Source: Bog-473 sp963781955
GTDB taxonomy: Bacteria; Actinomycetota; Acidimicrobiia; Acidimicrobiales; RAAP-2
Direction of reading: 5' to 3'
NCBI GenBank assembly: GCA_963781955.1
Contig: CAWAHU010000003.1
Location: forward strand, 186,001 to 250,000
Length of the DNA: 64,000 nucleotides
The position numbers and the translations under genes are program-made. The notes under the pieces are model-generated. The model had not been told where the DNA came from. It did no database searches and worked only from the letters and a program-made list of their open reading frames with translations. This document shows, piece by piece, positions 19,304 through 27,930 of the stretch (its first letter is position 1; each line of letters opens with the position of its first letter).

Positions 19304-19353
19304 CTCCGTCGTCTCTCCGTTGTCTCTCTGTTGTCTCTCCGTCGTCCCTCCGT
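19304..19353 (-). repeat. 11-bp tandem repeat in the acyltransferase 5' region
   Basis: About four and a half copies of CTCCGTyGTCT (+ strand) run to within 13 bases of the start codon. On the mRNA strand each unit reads AGACrACGGAG, so the leader carries several purine-rich, Shine-Dalgarno-like elements spaced by one helical turn. Confidence 0.75.
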
Positions 19354-19485
19354 GTCCACCTGGTCTTTTTCAGCCGCTACGAGGCAGGGGACTGCGGAAA
19401 CGGTCTTCAGAGAGGTGGCCGCGTGGGCGAAAATTAGCTTCGGGCGCCGACGGGGGGGTGCTTAGTCATTTTCGCAACTCTTTCC

Positions 19486-19491
19486 TATGAT
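19486..19491 (+). promoter_or_regulatory. Candidate -10 (TATGAT) for the SGNH gene
   Basis: TATGAT in the AT-rich part of the 337-bp divergent region (19292-19628) would give a leader of about 130 nt for the gene starting at 19629. No clear -35 is seen. Apart from this and the 11-bp repeat, the region shows nothing else. Confidence 0.3.
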
Positions 19492-19628
19492 TTTGGACAG
19501 GGACTGAACACAGGCGGAGATCGCAGCCCAGGACCGGGGTCTGTCGATTGCTCATTTCTTCCAACCACCGGTCGGTACCGTCCAGCCCCTTGTGGATATT
19601 CGGAATGCCGAGAAAACAGGAGCTGATC

Positions 19629-20645
19629 GTGAACCACCGTCCCCGCAGGTTGTCCCGGGTGCCTGCCCGCGCCGTTCTCGCCCTGCTTGGTGCCTGCAGC
19701 GCCGCGGTGCTCCTCCTTGTCCCCGCGACCGAGGCCGGAGCCCAGGCGAAACCCGCCGCCTCCAATAAGGCAGTGTCGGCTGCCATCGCCGCGTCCATTA
19801 GCAAGCGATCCATTCCGGCGGATCCCAACAAGCTCACTCCGAGTTATCTCGGCATCATCCAAGACGACCCGTACTCCCTGCAGGGAAGTTGGCTGCTCAA
19901 GTCCAATTGCAATCCCTACAACGACCACAGTGAGATTGCCGCACCCCAGCCGTGCATCTACGGATCGGCCAACGCGACCCGCACCATCGTCATCTTCGGA
20001 GACTCGTACGTCGGGAATTGGATTCCCGCTCTCGATGCGGTCGGCAAGAGCCTGGGATACCGGATTGCCGCATTCGAGTTCGCTGGTTGCATCACCCCCT
20101 TCGTCCCTCCGACCGGGTCGTCGCCGGCGTCGTATCAGGCTTGCTCGCAATGGCACACGACCCTGCCCGCGGCGGTGCAGGCGCAACACCCGGTGGCGGT
20201 TCTCGCCGCCAACGGAACGCCGTCGTGGGGATCAGGCGATTCTTCTTGGGTCCAAGGCATGGCCACGGCGTTCGACGAAGTGACCGCGAACTCCCCCACG
20301 ACTGTCCGCATCTTGCTCGGGACGGGGCCCCACATGCCGCACCCCGCGCCGTCGTGCCTGGCCGCATATCCTCAATCGGTCCAGAAATGCACGCTCACCT
20401 ATAACCCGGCGGGTACCGGTGCGAACCAGTACGCCGCCGCGCTGGCTCGGGACCAGCAGGGTGCCACGGCCGCTCACGCCACACTCGTTCCGACATCACA
20501 GTGGTTCTGCGTGAACAATCGCTGCCCCGTGCTCATCAACAACATCCTGGTCTACGCGGACGATGATCACACGACCATCGTGTACAGCAAGTACCTGTCG
20601 AAGGTGCTGCAACAGGCGCTCGTCCCACTCCTCCCGCCTTCTTGA
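19629..20645 (+). CDS. Secreted SGNH-hydrolase-like protein
   Basis: 338 residues. Signal peptide: RRLSRVPARAVLALL core then Ala-rich region to about residue 40. Block I of the SGNH fold is VIFGDSYVGNWIPAL near residue 120, with the candidate nucleophile Ser. The C-terminal Asp/His pair is probably in VYADDDHTTIVYSKYL near 318. This matches the extracytoplasmic SGNH domain normally fused to acyltransferase-3 proteins. GTG 19629 has AGGAG 6 nt upstream; an earlier ATG (19605) lacks a site. It is divergent from an acyltransferase-3 gene that lacks this domain. Confidence 0.75.
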   Translation: MNHRPRRLSRVPARAVLALLGACSAAVLLLVPATEAGAQAKPAASNKAVSAAIAASISKRSIPADPNKLTPSYLGIIQDDPYSLQGSWLLKSNCNPYNDHSEIAAPQPCIYGSANATRTIVIFGDSYVGNWIPALDAVGKSLGYRIAAFEFAGCITPFVPPTGSSPASYQACSQWHTTLPAAVQAQHPVAVLAANGTPSWGSGDSSWVQGMATAFDEVTANSPTTVRILLGTGPHMPHPAPSCLAAYPQSVQKCTLTYNPAGTGANQYAAALARDQQGATAAHATLVPTSQWFCVNNRCPVLINNILVYADDDHTTIVYSKYLSKVLQQALVPLLPPS

Positions 20646-20743
20646 CCGTCGAGCCGCCGGCGGTCGAGCTGCCGGCGGGGTCACGTCTGGCCTGGAGAGC
20701 TCGGGTGCTTGAGCAGACTGCCCCACCGGGACGCAGCGCGCCA

Positions 20744-20749
20744 TAGGGT
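20744..20749 (+). promoter_or_regulatory. -10 element (TAGGGT) for DUF5996 gene
   Basis: TAGGGT ends 9 nt before ATG 20759, predicting a transcript with a leader of only 2-3 nt. Confidence 0.4.
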
Positions 20750-20758
20750 GGACGGTCG

Positions 20759-21718
20759 ATGACCGATCCCGACCAGCGCCGTCAGCGGAGCGGACATACG
20801 AACCACGGCTGGACCTCGATTCCCCACGAGGAATGGAGCGCCACCTGTGACACCCTGCACGCGCACACCCAGGTCCTGGGCAAGCTCGCTGTTGCCCTGG
20901 CACCCCCCGAACCACAGCTTCAGCACTGTGCGCTCCGGTTGACGGCCCGTGGCTGGGAGACCGCACCGTTGCCGGCGCCCGACGGGTCCGGGGCGATGGT
21001 CGCCGTATTGGATCTCCGGACCCACCGGGCGGTCCTCGAGCACAGCGACGGGCGCGTCCAGAGGATCCCGCTCGTGCCCGACCGCTCGGTCGGTGAGGTG
21101 ACCCGCGACGTGCTGCGGGCCGTCGAAGGTTTGGTCGGGCCGGTGCAACTCAACCCGCGGCCCCAGGAGGTGCCCTGGACCACGCCGCTCGACGAGGACG
21201 ACGAGCATCACACGTACGAACCGACCCATGTGGAGAGGTACTTCTCCGCCGCCGTGCAGGCCGCGCTGGTCCTCGCCGAACTACGAGCCCCATACCGCGG
21301 TCGATCGAGTCCGGTCAACGCCTGGTGGGGTACCTTCGACCTGGCCGTGAGCCTGTTCTCGGGCCGGCCCGCCGAACCGCCTTCGAACGACTTCATCGTC
21401 CGCAACTCGGGCGACGCACAACAGATCGAGATCGGCTGGTGGCCGGGTGACGCTCGCTACCCCCGGGCCGCGTTCTTCGCGTTCGCCAGCCCGGCCCCCG
21501 AAGGCTTCGGTCAGGCGACGCTGTCGCCGCCTGCCGCACGCTGGAATGCAGTCCTCGGTGAGTACCTGGTCGACTGGGATGACGTGATCGCTGCGTCAGA
21601 CCCCCACCAGGCCGCTCTCGGTTTCGGGCGTTCGGCGATCGCCCACGCATGCGCGGTGTGCGACTGGGATCCCTCCCTCTCGGACAGCGCGCGAGGCGCG
21701 CTGTCTCCCCTCAGCTGA
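20759..21718 (+). CDS. DUF5996 family protein
   Basis: 319 residues, soluble. Recognised from WTSIPHEEWSATCDTLHAH near the N-terminus, LTARGWETAPLP, the FDLAVSLFSGRPAEPPS block and the EIGWWPGDARYPRAAFFAFA block. The family is widespread in actinobacteria and proteobacteria with no known function. Trp/His-rich conserved segments suggest an enzyme. A near-leaderless promoter precedes it, and a small zinc-finger gene follows after 31 bp. Confidence 0.85.
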   Translation: MTDPDQRRQRSGHTNHGWTSIPHEEWSATCDTLHAHTQVLGKLAVALAPPEPQLQHCALRLTARGWETAPLPAPDGSGAMVAVLDLRTHRAVLEHSDGRVQRIPLVPDRSVGEVTRDVLRAVEGLVGPVQLNPRPQEVPWTTPLDEDDEHHTYEPTHVERYFSAAVQAALVLAELRAPYRGRSSPVNAWWGTFDLAVSLFSGRPAEPPSNDFIVRNSGDAQQIEIGWWPGDARYPRAAFFAFASPAPEGFGQATLSPPAARWNAVLGEYLVDWDDVIAASDPHQAALGFGRSAIAHACAVCDWDPSLSDSARGALSPLS

Positions 21719-21749
21719 GAAAGGCCCCTCAACCGAGAAAGGCAAGGAC

Positions 21750-22046
21750 ATGGAACGGACCTGCAGCCACCTCGACACCGTGGGGGACGTTGTTCCCTCG
21801 AGCGAGGGGTGCGAAGACTGCCTGCGCATCGGGGGGCACTGGGTGCACCTGCGCATGTGCATGGAGTGCGGGCACGTCGGCTGCTGCGACAACTCGCCGG
21901 GTCGTCACGCCACCGCCCATTGGCGGGCACACCCCGATCACCCGCTGATTCGCTCCTACGAACCCGGCGAAGACTGGTGGTGGTGCTACGCCGACGACCT
22001 GTTCTTCGAGGTCGAGGGCGCACCACCCGCTCTGTCCCACCCCTGA
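21750..22046 (+). CDS. UBP-type zinc-finger domain protein
   Basis: 98 residues, almost entirely one UBP (ZnF-UBP) domain. Ligands are visible in CSHLD, GCEDCLRIGGHWVHLRMCMECGHVGCCD and HATAHWRAHPDHPLIRSYEPGEDWWWCY. In eukaryotes this fold binds ubiquitin C-termini; the bacterial stand-alone role is unknown. AAAGG lies before ATG 21750. Probably co-transcribed with the DUF5996 gene. Confidence 0.9.
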   Translation: MERTCSHLDTVGDVVPSSEGCEDCLRIGGHWVHLRMCMECGHVGCCDNSPGRHATAHWRAHPDHPLIRSYEPGEDWWWCYADDLFFEVEGAPPALSHP

Positions 22047-22103
22047 TCTTGGAGGACCCGGGGTGATTCGCCGAGGTATCGGGTGAAGCGGGTCAGTGGT
22101 CCC

Positions 22104-22910
22104 TCATGACGGGCCGTAGACGTAGTGACCGTCGTCAGGGTGGTGGTACCAGCCCATCGACGCCGCCGTCCCGCCGTCGACGTGCAACGTGTGGCCCGTG
22201 ATGTAGCTCGAGAGCCGAGAGGCGAGGAACACGGCGGCCCCGGCGCACTCGTCGACGTGGCCGGGCCGTCCCATGGGCACCGTCAGGCCCATGCTGGCGG
22301 TGGCGCCTGCGGGTGCCACCGCCAGCATGCCCTCGGTGAGCGTGATGTCCGGTGCGATGGCATTGACCCGGATGTCGTGCGGGGCGAGCTCGAGGGCGAG
22401 CGTCTTGGTGAGATTGATCACCCCGGCCTTGGCCGCGGCGTAGGCGGCGTACAGCGGTGCCGCCCGCACCCCCTCGATCGAGGTGATGCTGATCACCGCG
22501 CCGCCGTGGCCGGCCCCGACCATGTGCCCGGCCACCGCCTTCGTGCACAGAAGCACGTGTTTCAGATTGGCCCGGTAGAGGGCGTCGAAGCCGTTCTCAC
22601 TCGTCTCGAGAAACGGAGCGGCGAAGACACCGCCGGCATTGTTGACGAGCACGTCGACAGTGCCGAAACGTTCGATCGTGGCCGCCAGTGCAGCGTCCAC
22701 CTGCTCACCGTCACGCACGTCGGTCGGCACCGAGAGGCCTTCGACCTCCGCTGCTGCCGCAGCGCACGTGTCCGGGTCGCGCTCCCAGATCGCCACCTGG
22801 GCGCCGAAGACGCGCATCCCATTGGCGATGCCCCGTCCGATGCCTGCCCCACCGCCGGTGATGACAGCCACCTTCCCGTCGAGACGGGCCGCGTTCGCGT
22901 CGAGGACCAT
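22104..22910 (-). CDS. SDR-family NAD(P)-dependent oxidoreductase
   Basis: 268 residues, classical short-chain dehydrogenase. Cofactor loop TGGGAGIGRGIA near residue 18, NNAG near 92, catalytic Ser in ISITSIEG near 145 and YAAYAAAK (Tyr/Lys) near 157. Substrate unknown. Last gene of a three-gene unit with TetR and sulfotransferase; 26 bp separate it from the sulfotransferase stop, so it is probably controlled by the TetR protein. Confidence 0.9.
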   Translation of the reverse strand: MVLDANAARLDGKVAVITGGGAGIGRGIANGMRVFGAQVAIWERDPDTCAAAAAEVEGLSVPTDVRDGEQVDAALAATIERFGTVDVLVNNAGGVFAAPFLETSENGFDALYRANLKHVLLCTKAVAGHMVGAGHGGAVISITSIEGVRAAPLYAAYAAAKAGVINLTKTLALELAPHDIRVNAIAPDITLTEGMLAVAPAGATASMGLTVPMGRPGHVDECAGAAVFLASRLSSYITGHTLHVDGGTAASMGWYHHPDDGHYVYGPS

Positions 22911-22936
22911 GGTCGAAAGCTACTCGAACGACCAGG

Positions 22937-24133
22937 TCATTCCTCTGGCGGACGCGCGCCGGGAATTTCGAAGCGCTCGTTGTAGAACGCGAACTCCCCG
23001 GCGATCGCGGTCTGGTCGAGGCCGAAGTCCTCAGGCGCATAGCTTCCTGGCCCCGAGCGGTCCTTCGAGCTCTCGGCCCACCAGTCGCGCATGCGTCGGC
23101 GAGCCTCGTCGCTCAGGTCGTCGCCCAGCTCGGCATAGAGGTGGCTCACCTGCCCGATCGGGTCTCGCTGCACCGCCTCGAAGGAGAGGTCGAAGAAGCG
23201 GTCCTCGTTCCCCTGGTCGCGGAACGCGATCAACCGTTCGAGCGCCTTCCGCCACACCTCGCGGTTGTGGGTGCCGATGGCGACTGGGTCCGGTCGTTCC
23301 GTGAGGACGGTGGCCAGGGTGCTGTACAACGCGCAAACTGAGGGCAGCACCCGGCCCACGTCTCGGTGGGTCATGACGAACCGGGCGTCGGGGTACACCG
23401 AGTTCAACGCATCGATCGACAGCATGTGGGCCGGGGTCTTCAACCACCACCGGTAGGGCGGGCACCGCCACTGCAGCAGCTTCAACACCCGCTGGTGGTA
23501 GCGGTACGCCGGTTCCATGTCGCACCGCAGGAGCCACTCGGTGTAACTCGGAACCTGCGACATCCCCTCGAAGATCAGAGACCGGAATTCGAATGCCATC
23601 AGGACCAGGCACTCCTGGGGACCGTCCGCCGCAGTCGGCAGCATCCCGGCGAACCCGGGGAACATCTCGTTGGTGAAGTCGATGCCGGCCTGGGCCACCG
23701 CGATGCGTGGGTCATTGCGCTCGGTCGCTGTTTCGGGTGGCGGGCACGGATCAGCGGCCTCCCACACGCGCAGGGAGCGCCGGGCCGGATCCTGGGCCAG
23801 CAAGAAGCTCAACGCGGTGGACCCGGTACGGGGAAGGCCGAGTCCGAAGAGCGGCGCCACGATCTGCTGCTCGTCGATCTCCGGGTATCTCCCGTACCAC
23901 TGTTCGACCCGGAGCCGGTTGACCAAATTGCCCACGATCTGGTCCGACATGGCGCCGATGCCGATCTCATTGAGCGCCGCCTCCGTGTTCAAGGAGCGCA
24001 CCAGGACCTCGAGACCTTCACGCCACGTCTCACCGCCGAAGTCATCGGATCCGGCGCGCTCGCATGCTGCTGCAACAAGTTGGTCGACCTGCAGGGCATT
24101 CTCCGCGTGTCGTGACGTCTGGTTGTCGGTCAT
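22937..24133 (-). CDS. Sulfotransferase-family protein
   Basis: 398 residues. The PAPS 5'-phosphosulfate loop is GLGLPRTGSTALSFLL near residue 95, and the 3'-phosphate region is DARFVMTHRDVGRVLPS near 255. KTPAHMLSIDALNSVYPD is typical of the actinobacterial Sulfotransfer_3 group. It would move sulfate from PAPS to a hydroxyl-bearing small molecule or lipid. ATG 24133 overlaps the TetR stop (ATGA), with GGGAGG upstream, so translation is coupled to the regulator. Confidence 0.88.
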   Translation of the reverse strand: MTDNQTSRHAENALQVDQLVAAACERAGSDDFGGETWREGLEVLVRSLNTEAALNEIGIGAMSDQIVGNLVNRLRVEQWYGRYPEIDEQQIVAPLFGLGLPRTGSTALSFLLAQDPARRSLRVWEAADPCPPPETATERNDPRIAVAQAGIDFTNEMFPGFAGMLPTAADGPQECLVLMAFEFRSLIFEGMSQVPSYTEWLLRCDMEPAYRYHQRVLKLLQWRCPPYRWWLKTPAHMLSIDALNSVYPDARFVMTHRDVGRVLPSVCALYSTLATVLTERPDPVAIGTHNREVWRKALERLIAFRDQGNEDRFFDLSFEAVQRDPIGQVSHLYAELGDDLSDEARRRMRDWWAESSKDRSGPGSYAPEDFGLDQTAIAGEFAFYNERFEIPGARPPEE

Positions 24134-24747
24134 GCCGCAATCCCTCCCACGATGATGTCCACCACGCGCTCGACCCACTCGGCACCGAGGTCGTGGGGCG
24201 GCCGGATGGCGGTCGCCACGAAGGTTGCGCCGGCAATGAGCTCGAGCACGGTCGACGGCTGCACGTCGGCCCGGACCTCATCTGCCTCGATCGCCGCATC
24301 GACCCGCCGCTGGAGCCATCCCCACGTACCGGTCGAGAAGCGACTCAGTACCTCGGTATGCAGGGTCGAATCCCCTGTCATCTCGGCCATCAGCCCTGGG
24401 AGAGCCGCACGTGCCGCGGGTCGGCCGAGGAGCTCGACACCCAGGGCCACCAGGGCGCGGATGTCGCTCCGCAGGTCGCCGCCGGCCGGGATCAGCTCGG
24501 CCCGATCGTCGAGCGGGAAGACCGCTTCGTGCACCAGATGGGCCTTGGTCGGCCAGCGGCGGTAGATGGCGGGCTTGTTCGTTCCTGCCCGTTCCGCGAT
24601 GGCACCGACGGTCAGGCGGAGGTAGCCGACCTCCTCGAGCAGCTCCGCCGTGGCCTGCAGGACCGAGTCGTCGATCCGTGGATCGCGGGGCCTCCCGACG
24701 CCCGCAGGCGATGGGTGCGACGAGGTCGGAGCGGCTGTCGGCATCAC
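24130..24747 (-). CDS. TetR-family transcriptional regulator
   Basis: 205 residues. The N-terminal helix-turn-helix (about residues 28-75) includes AIAERAGTNKPAIYRRWPTK. The C-terminal ligand domain resembles the TetR_C_16/33 type with GLMAEMTGD. It is first in a coupled operon with the sulfotransferase and SDR genes. It presumably represses its own promoter through the near-palindrome 24755-24772 until a substrate of that pathway appears. Confidence 0.9.
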   Translation of the reverse strand: MMPTAAPTSSHPSPAGVGRPRDPRIDDSVLQATAELLEEVGYLRLTVGAIAERAGTNKPAIYRRWPTKAHLVHEAVFPLDDRAELIPAGGDLRSDIRALVALGVELLGRPAARAALPGLMAEMTGDSTLHTEVLSRFSTGTWGWLQRRVDAAIEADEVRADVQPSTVLELIAGATFVATAIRPPHDLGAEWVERVVDIIVGGIAA

Positions 24748-24754
24748 GCCCCCA

Positions 24755-24772
24755 TAACGTACCGGAACGTAA
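24755..24772. promoter_or_regulatory. Candidate TetR operator
   Basis: Near-palindrome with the core ACGTACCGGAACGT (24757-24770), one mismatched pair around a CCGG centre and one further pair outside. It lies 8-25 bp upstream of the TetR start, where an autoregulatory site is expected. Confidence 0.45.
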
Positions 24773-24785
24773 TGTAATCCGCACG

Positions 24786-25976
24786 CTAGAGCTTTTCGGC
24801 GGCCGTTCGCGCCAGGCTCCGGCCGAAGGGCAGTGAACAGGTCAGCCCGGGGCTCACGGCGTTCAGCACGTGTACGGAGTGCGCGGTCTCCCGGACGACG
24901 ATGTCGTCGAGGAGCTTCCCTTGCCGGTCGACCAGCTGCGCTCGGTTGCCCGCGAACGATCGCACCAGTTCGTCCTCCCCGATCTCGGGGACGAGCACCT
25001 TGGCCTCCCGTGCGATGTGCCGTATGGCCAGGGACTTCTTGATCTCCCGGCGCAGCAGGTCCTGGAACTCAGGGGAACGCATCATCCGGTAGAACCCGGG
25101 CCAGCGCACCGTCTCGGCGAACAGGCCCCCCTTCAGGCTGCCGAACGAGTACGCCTCACGGCCGAAGGCCAACATCGCCCCGGGCCCCACGATGACCCGG
25201 CCGTCGGTCCTCTTCGAGAGATGCACGCCGAGAAACGGGAACTCCAGATCCGGTGTGGCGTAGATGTGACTGTGCACCAGCCCGGTTCTCTGCGGCTTCA
25301 GTTCCGCGTAGTACCCGCGGAAGGGGATCACTCGCACGTCGTCGGCGATTCCGCCGGCGAGGACGTCGGCGTAGAGACCGGCGGCGTTGACGACGACGCG
25401 GGCCACCACACGGCCACGGTTCGTCTCGATCGCCACGCCCCGTTCGGTATCGACGATCGACCGCACCCGATGATCGAAGAAGAGCCTCGCCCCCGACCTC
25501 ACGGCATCACTGGCCAGCGCATGCACGTACGAACGGGCGTCGAACGAAGCACCCTCGAGAGCCTGGAGAGCCCCGATCCCTATCGCGTGGGGCTCCACGT
25601 CCTTGATCTCGCCCTCGGCCAGGAGCGTGACGCGCACACCATTGGCCCGACCGCGTGCATCGAGCTCCCGGAGGACGTCCATCTGCGCATCGGATTGCGC
25701 GACGACGAGTATCCCGCCCTCCTTGAGCGGCACTCCCCTCTCAGCGCAGTACTGATGCAGCTCGCGGTTTCCCTGCACGCAGTACTGCGCCTTCAACGAC
25801 CCGGGCTTGAGGTTGTACCCCGCATGGATGACGCCGGAGTTCCGCCCACTCTGGTGCATCGCCGGACCCGGCTCCTTCTCGAGGACGAGGACGTTGACGC
25901 CCGCTCGCGCGAGATGGAACGCCGTGCTGATGCCGACCGCCCCGGCACCGATGACCGCCACCTCTGTTTCTGTCAC
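24786..25976 (-). CDS. lhgO: L-2-hydroxyglutarate oxidase-like FAD protein
   Basis: 396 residues. The FAD Rossmann motif VAVIGAGAVGISTAFHLARAG is at the N-terminus. LhgO signatures follow: QSGRNSGVIHAGYNLKPGSLKA, VNAAGLYAD, VIPFRGYYAELKP and HSHIYATPDLEFPFLGVHLSK. The enzyme oxidises L-2-hydroxyglutarate to 2-oxoglutarate and passes electrons to quinone or oxygen. GTG 25976 has GGGAGAGG close upstream; the longer frame to 26042 looks non-coding. It stands alone. Confidence 0.85.
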   Translation of the reverse strand: MTETEVAVIGAGAVGISTAFHLARAGVNVLVLEKEPGPAMHQSGRNSGVIHAGYNLKPGSLKAQYCVQGNRELHQYCAERGVPLKEGGILVVAQSDAQMDVLRELDARGRANGVRVTLLAEGEIKDVEPHAIGIGALQALEGASFDARSYVHALASDAVRSGARLFFDHRVRSIVDTERGVAIETNRGRVVARVVVNAAGLYADVLAGGIADDVRVIPFRGYYAELKPQRTGLVHSHIYATPDLEFPFLGVHLSKRTDGRVIVGPGAMLAFGREAYSFGSLKGGLFAETVRWPGFYRMMRSPEFQDLLRREIKKSLAIRHIAREAKVLVPEIGEDELVRSFAGNRAQLVDRQGKLLDDIVVRETAHSVHVLNAVSPGLTCSLPFGRSLARTAAEKL

Positions 25977-26321
25977 GCCTCTCCCTCGTTCAGCGACGGG
26001 GTGCCCGCAGCGCGGGCGGCCCGCTCTGGGCGCAATGTCCACCCCTTCCCGGCTCGGCGCACCAGGAAGCGGCGTCCCCGCCCACGACGGCCCTCATTCT
26101 GCAGTGATCACGCATGATGCCCGTTCCGACGGGTGGATGCGACCTGGAGAGCCTCGGCCCTTCAGGACCCTCCGCGATGCCCGCTCGTCAACACTCGGCC
26201 AACCGCGCCGGGAGATGCTCATTGGGGGCTGTCCAACAGCCGAGCAAAGAGGGGACGAGAGGGAACGGTCCCTCGCCATCTCAGACGGCCCTTGTCTTTG
26301 GGTCCGAGGAGGGCGGATCTG
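25977..26321. other. 345-bp divergent intergenic region
   Basis: Holds the promoters for the oxidase and for the divergent glycosyltransferase fusion. I looked for riboswitch-like conserved cores (TPP, glycine, SAM types) and saw none. Open frames through it look like non-coding sequence. Confidence 0.35.
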
Positions 26322-27887
26322 ATGACGAGCTCGAGCGTCGACATCACGATCCCCGTCCTCGACGAGGAGCGGACGATCGTCGCCACCCTCGCCACCCTCA
26401 CCTCCTACCTGTCGACCCGCTGTCCCTACGACTGGTCCATCACGGTCGCCGACAACGGGAGCACCGACCAGACGTTCGAACTGGCCAGCGCCTTTGCCCG
26501 GGTGCACACCCGCACGAGGGTCATCCGGCTGGCCGAGCGGGGTCGCGGGCGGGCTCTCAAGGAGGCATGGTCGACCAGCACGGCGGACGTCGTCGCGTAC
26601 ATGGACGTCGACCTCTCCACCGGGCTCGAGTCCCTGCAGCCGCTGGTGGACCCCATCGTCGAGGGCCGTTGCGACATCTGCATCGGCTCGCGGCTGGCCC
26701 CGGGGGCGGAGACCGCCCGCAGCCTCCAGCGCGAGGTGATCTCGCGCGGCTACAACGTCATCGCGCGGTCCTCCCTCGGCTACGGGATCCTCGACGCCCA
26801 GTGTGGCTTCAAGGCCATGCGGGCCAGCCTCGCTCGTCGGCTCATCCCGAGCATCGAGGACAACGGCTGGTTCTTCGACACCGAGCTCCTGGTCAAGGCG
26901 CACCGGAGTGGGATGCGGATCACTGAGGTCCCCGTCCGCTGGGTCGAGGACGACGACTCCCGGGTCCGCATCCTCCGGACGGCAGTCGACGATCTGAAGG
27001 GAATCGTACGGCTCTGGCGGGACGGCCGGAGGAACCCGACGGGGAGGGCGCCCGGCGCTGGTGACGGCCGGCGTGACAGCTCCGACCCCACGGCCGCCCC
27101 CACGGCCGCCCCTGCGGCCGCCCGGACCGCCGGCTTCGGTGCCCACGCCGCCGGATACGAGGACGCGGTCGACCGGTCGGTGTCGTTCACCGGGCGCGAC
27201 GCCGCCTTCTTCGCCCGGCGCAAGGTGGAGATCCTCGAGGAGATCGTGCGCCCGGGCCTCGGTCCCCTCCAGGGGCTGTCGGTCCTCGACGTCGGCTGCG
27301 GCACGGGCACGACCGGTCGCGTCCTGCTCCCGAGGGTGCGCTCCCTTCAGGGCGTCGACATCTCCGAGGAGATGTTGGCCCAGGCCCGGCGCAACCTGCC
27401 TGACGCCGCCTTCAGCTGCTACGACGGTGAGACCTTGCCCTTCGCCGACGAGACCTTCGACGTGGCCGTCGCCGTGTGCGTGCTCCACCACGTACCGGTG
27501 ACGAAGCGGTTCAAGGTCGTCACGGAGATGGTCCGGGTGACCCGGCCTGGCGGCGTCATCGCCGTGTTCGAGCACAACCCCTACAACCCCCTCACCCGCC
27601 ACGCCGTGCACTCGTGCGACCTGGACCACGACGCCGTGCTGCTGCGGTGTCGTGAGGCGCTCGAGTTGCTGAGGGCGTCGGCCGACGCGGAGCCGGGACG
27701 CCGCCACTACCTGTTCTCGGCGCTCGGCGGTGCTGCCGGCCGCTCGCTCGACCGGCACCTCCAGAGCATCCCCCTCGGCGGCCAGTACACAGCGTGGGTC
27801 CGGCGACCGGGGCCCGCATCGCACCACCCCACCGTCCAGGTCCGGACGCACGGGCGCCAACCGGCGGGGCAGGGCCGCGTTCTCTAG
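26322..27887 (+). CDS. Glycosyltransferase family 2 fused to SAM-dependent methyltransferase
   Basis: 521 residues, two enzymes in one chain. The N-terminal domain (about 1-240) is a dolichyl-phosphate-glucose/mannose synthase-like GT2: ITIPVLDEERTI, DNGSTDQTFELA, the YMDVDLSTG metal/nucleotide motif and LDAQCGFKAMRAS. An Ala/Pro-rich linker (about 245-280) leads to a type-11 methyltransferase (about 285-505) with VLDVGCGTGTTGRVLLP and a later VCVLHHVP. It could glycosylate a polyprenyl phosphate and methylate the product or a partner. ATG 26322 follows GAGGAGGG. Confidence 0.88.
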   Translation: MTSSSVDITIPVLDEERTIVATLATLTSYLSTRCPYDWSITVADNGSTDQTFELASAFARVHTRTRVIRLAERGRGRALKEAWSTSTADVVAYMDVDLSTGLESLQPLVDPIVEGRCDICIGSRLAPGAETARSLQREVISRGYNVIARSSLGYGILDAQCGFKAMRASLARRLIPSIEDNGWFFDTELLVKAHRSGMRITEVPVRWVEDDDSRVRILRTAVDDLKGIVRLWRDGRRNPTGRAPGAGDGRRDSSDPTAAPTAAPAAARTAGFGAHAAGYEDAVDRSVSFTGRDAAFFARRKVEILEEIVRPGLGPLQGLSVLDVGCGTGTTGRVLLPRVRSLQGVDISEEMLAQARRNLPDAAFSCYDGETLPFADETFDVAVAVCVLHHVPVTKRFKVVTEMVRVTRPGGVIAVFEHNPYNPLTRHAVHSCDLDHDAVLLRCREALELLRASADAEPGRRHYLFSALGGAAGRSLDRHLQSIPLGGQYTAWVRRPGPASHHPTVQVRTHGRQPAGQGRVL

Positions 27888-27930
27888 GCACCGCCCGCCG
27901 GGCGGCCTGGCGGCGCCGGGCCTCAGATCC

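Noticed and set aside
24361..24380. GGTCGAATCCC resembling a tRNA T-arm
   Set aside because: Lies inside the TetR coding region and no acceptor, D or anticodon arms fit around it.
25977..26321. Possible riboswitch in the divergent region
   Set aside because: No conserved core of any class I know was visible; needs a covariance-model search to exclude fully.
26094..27860. 588-codon minus-strand frame
   Set aside because: Antisense to the glycosyltransferase-methyltransferase fusion.
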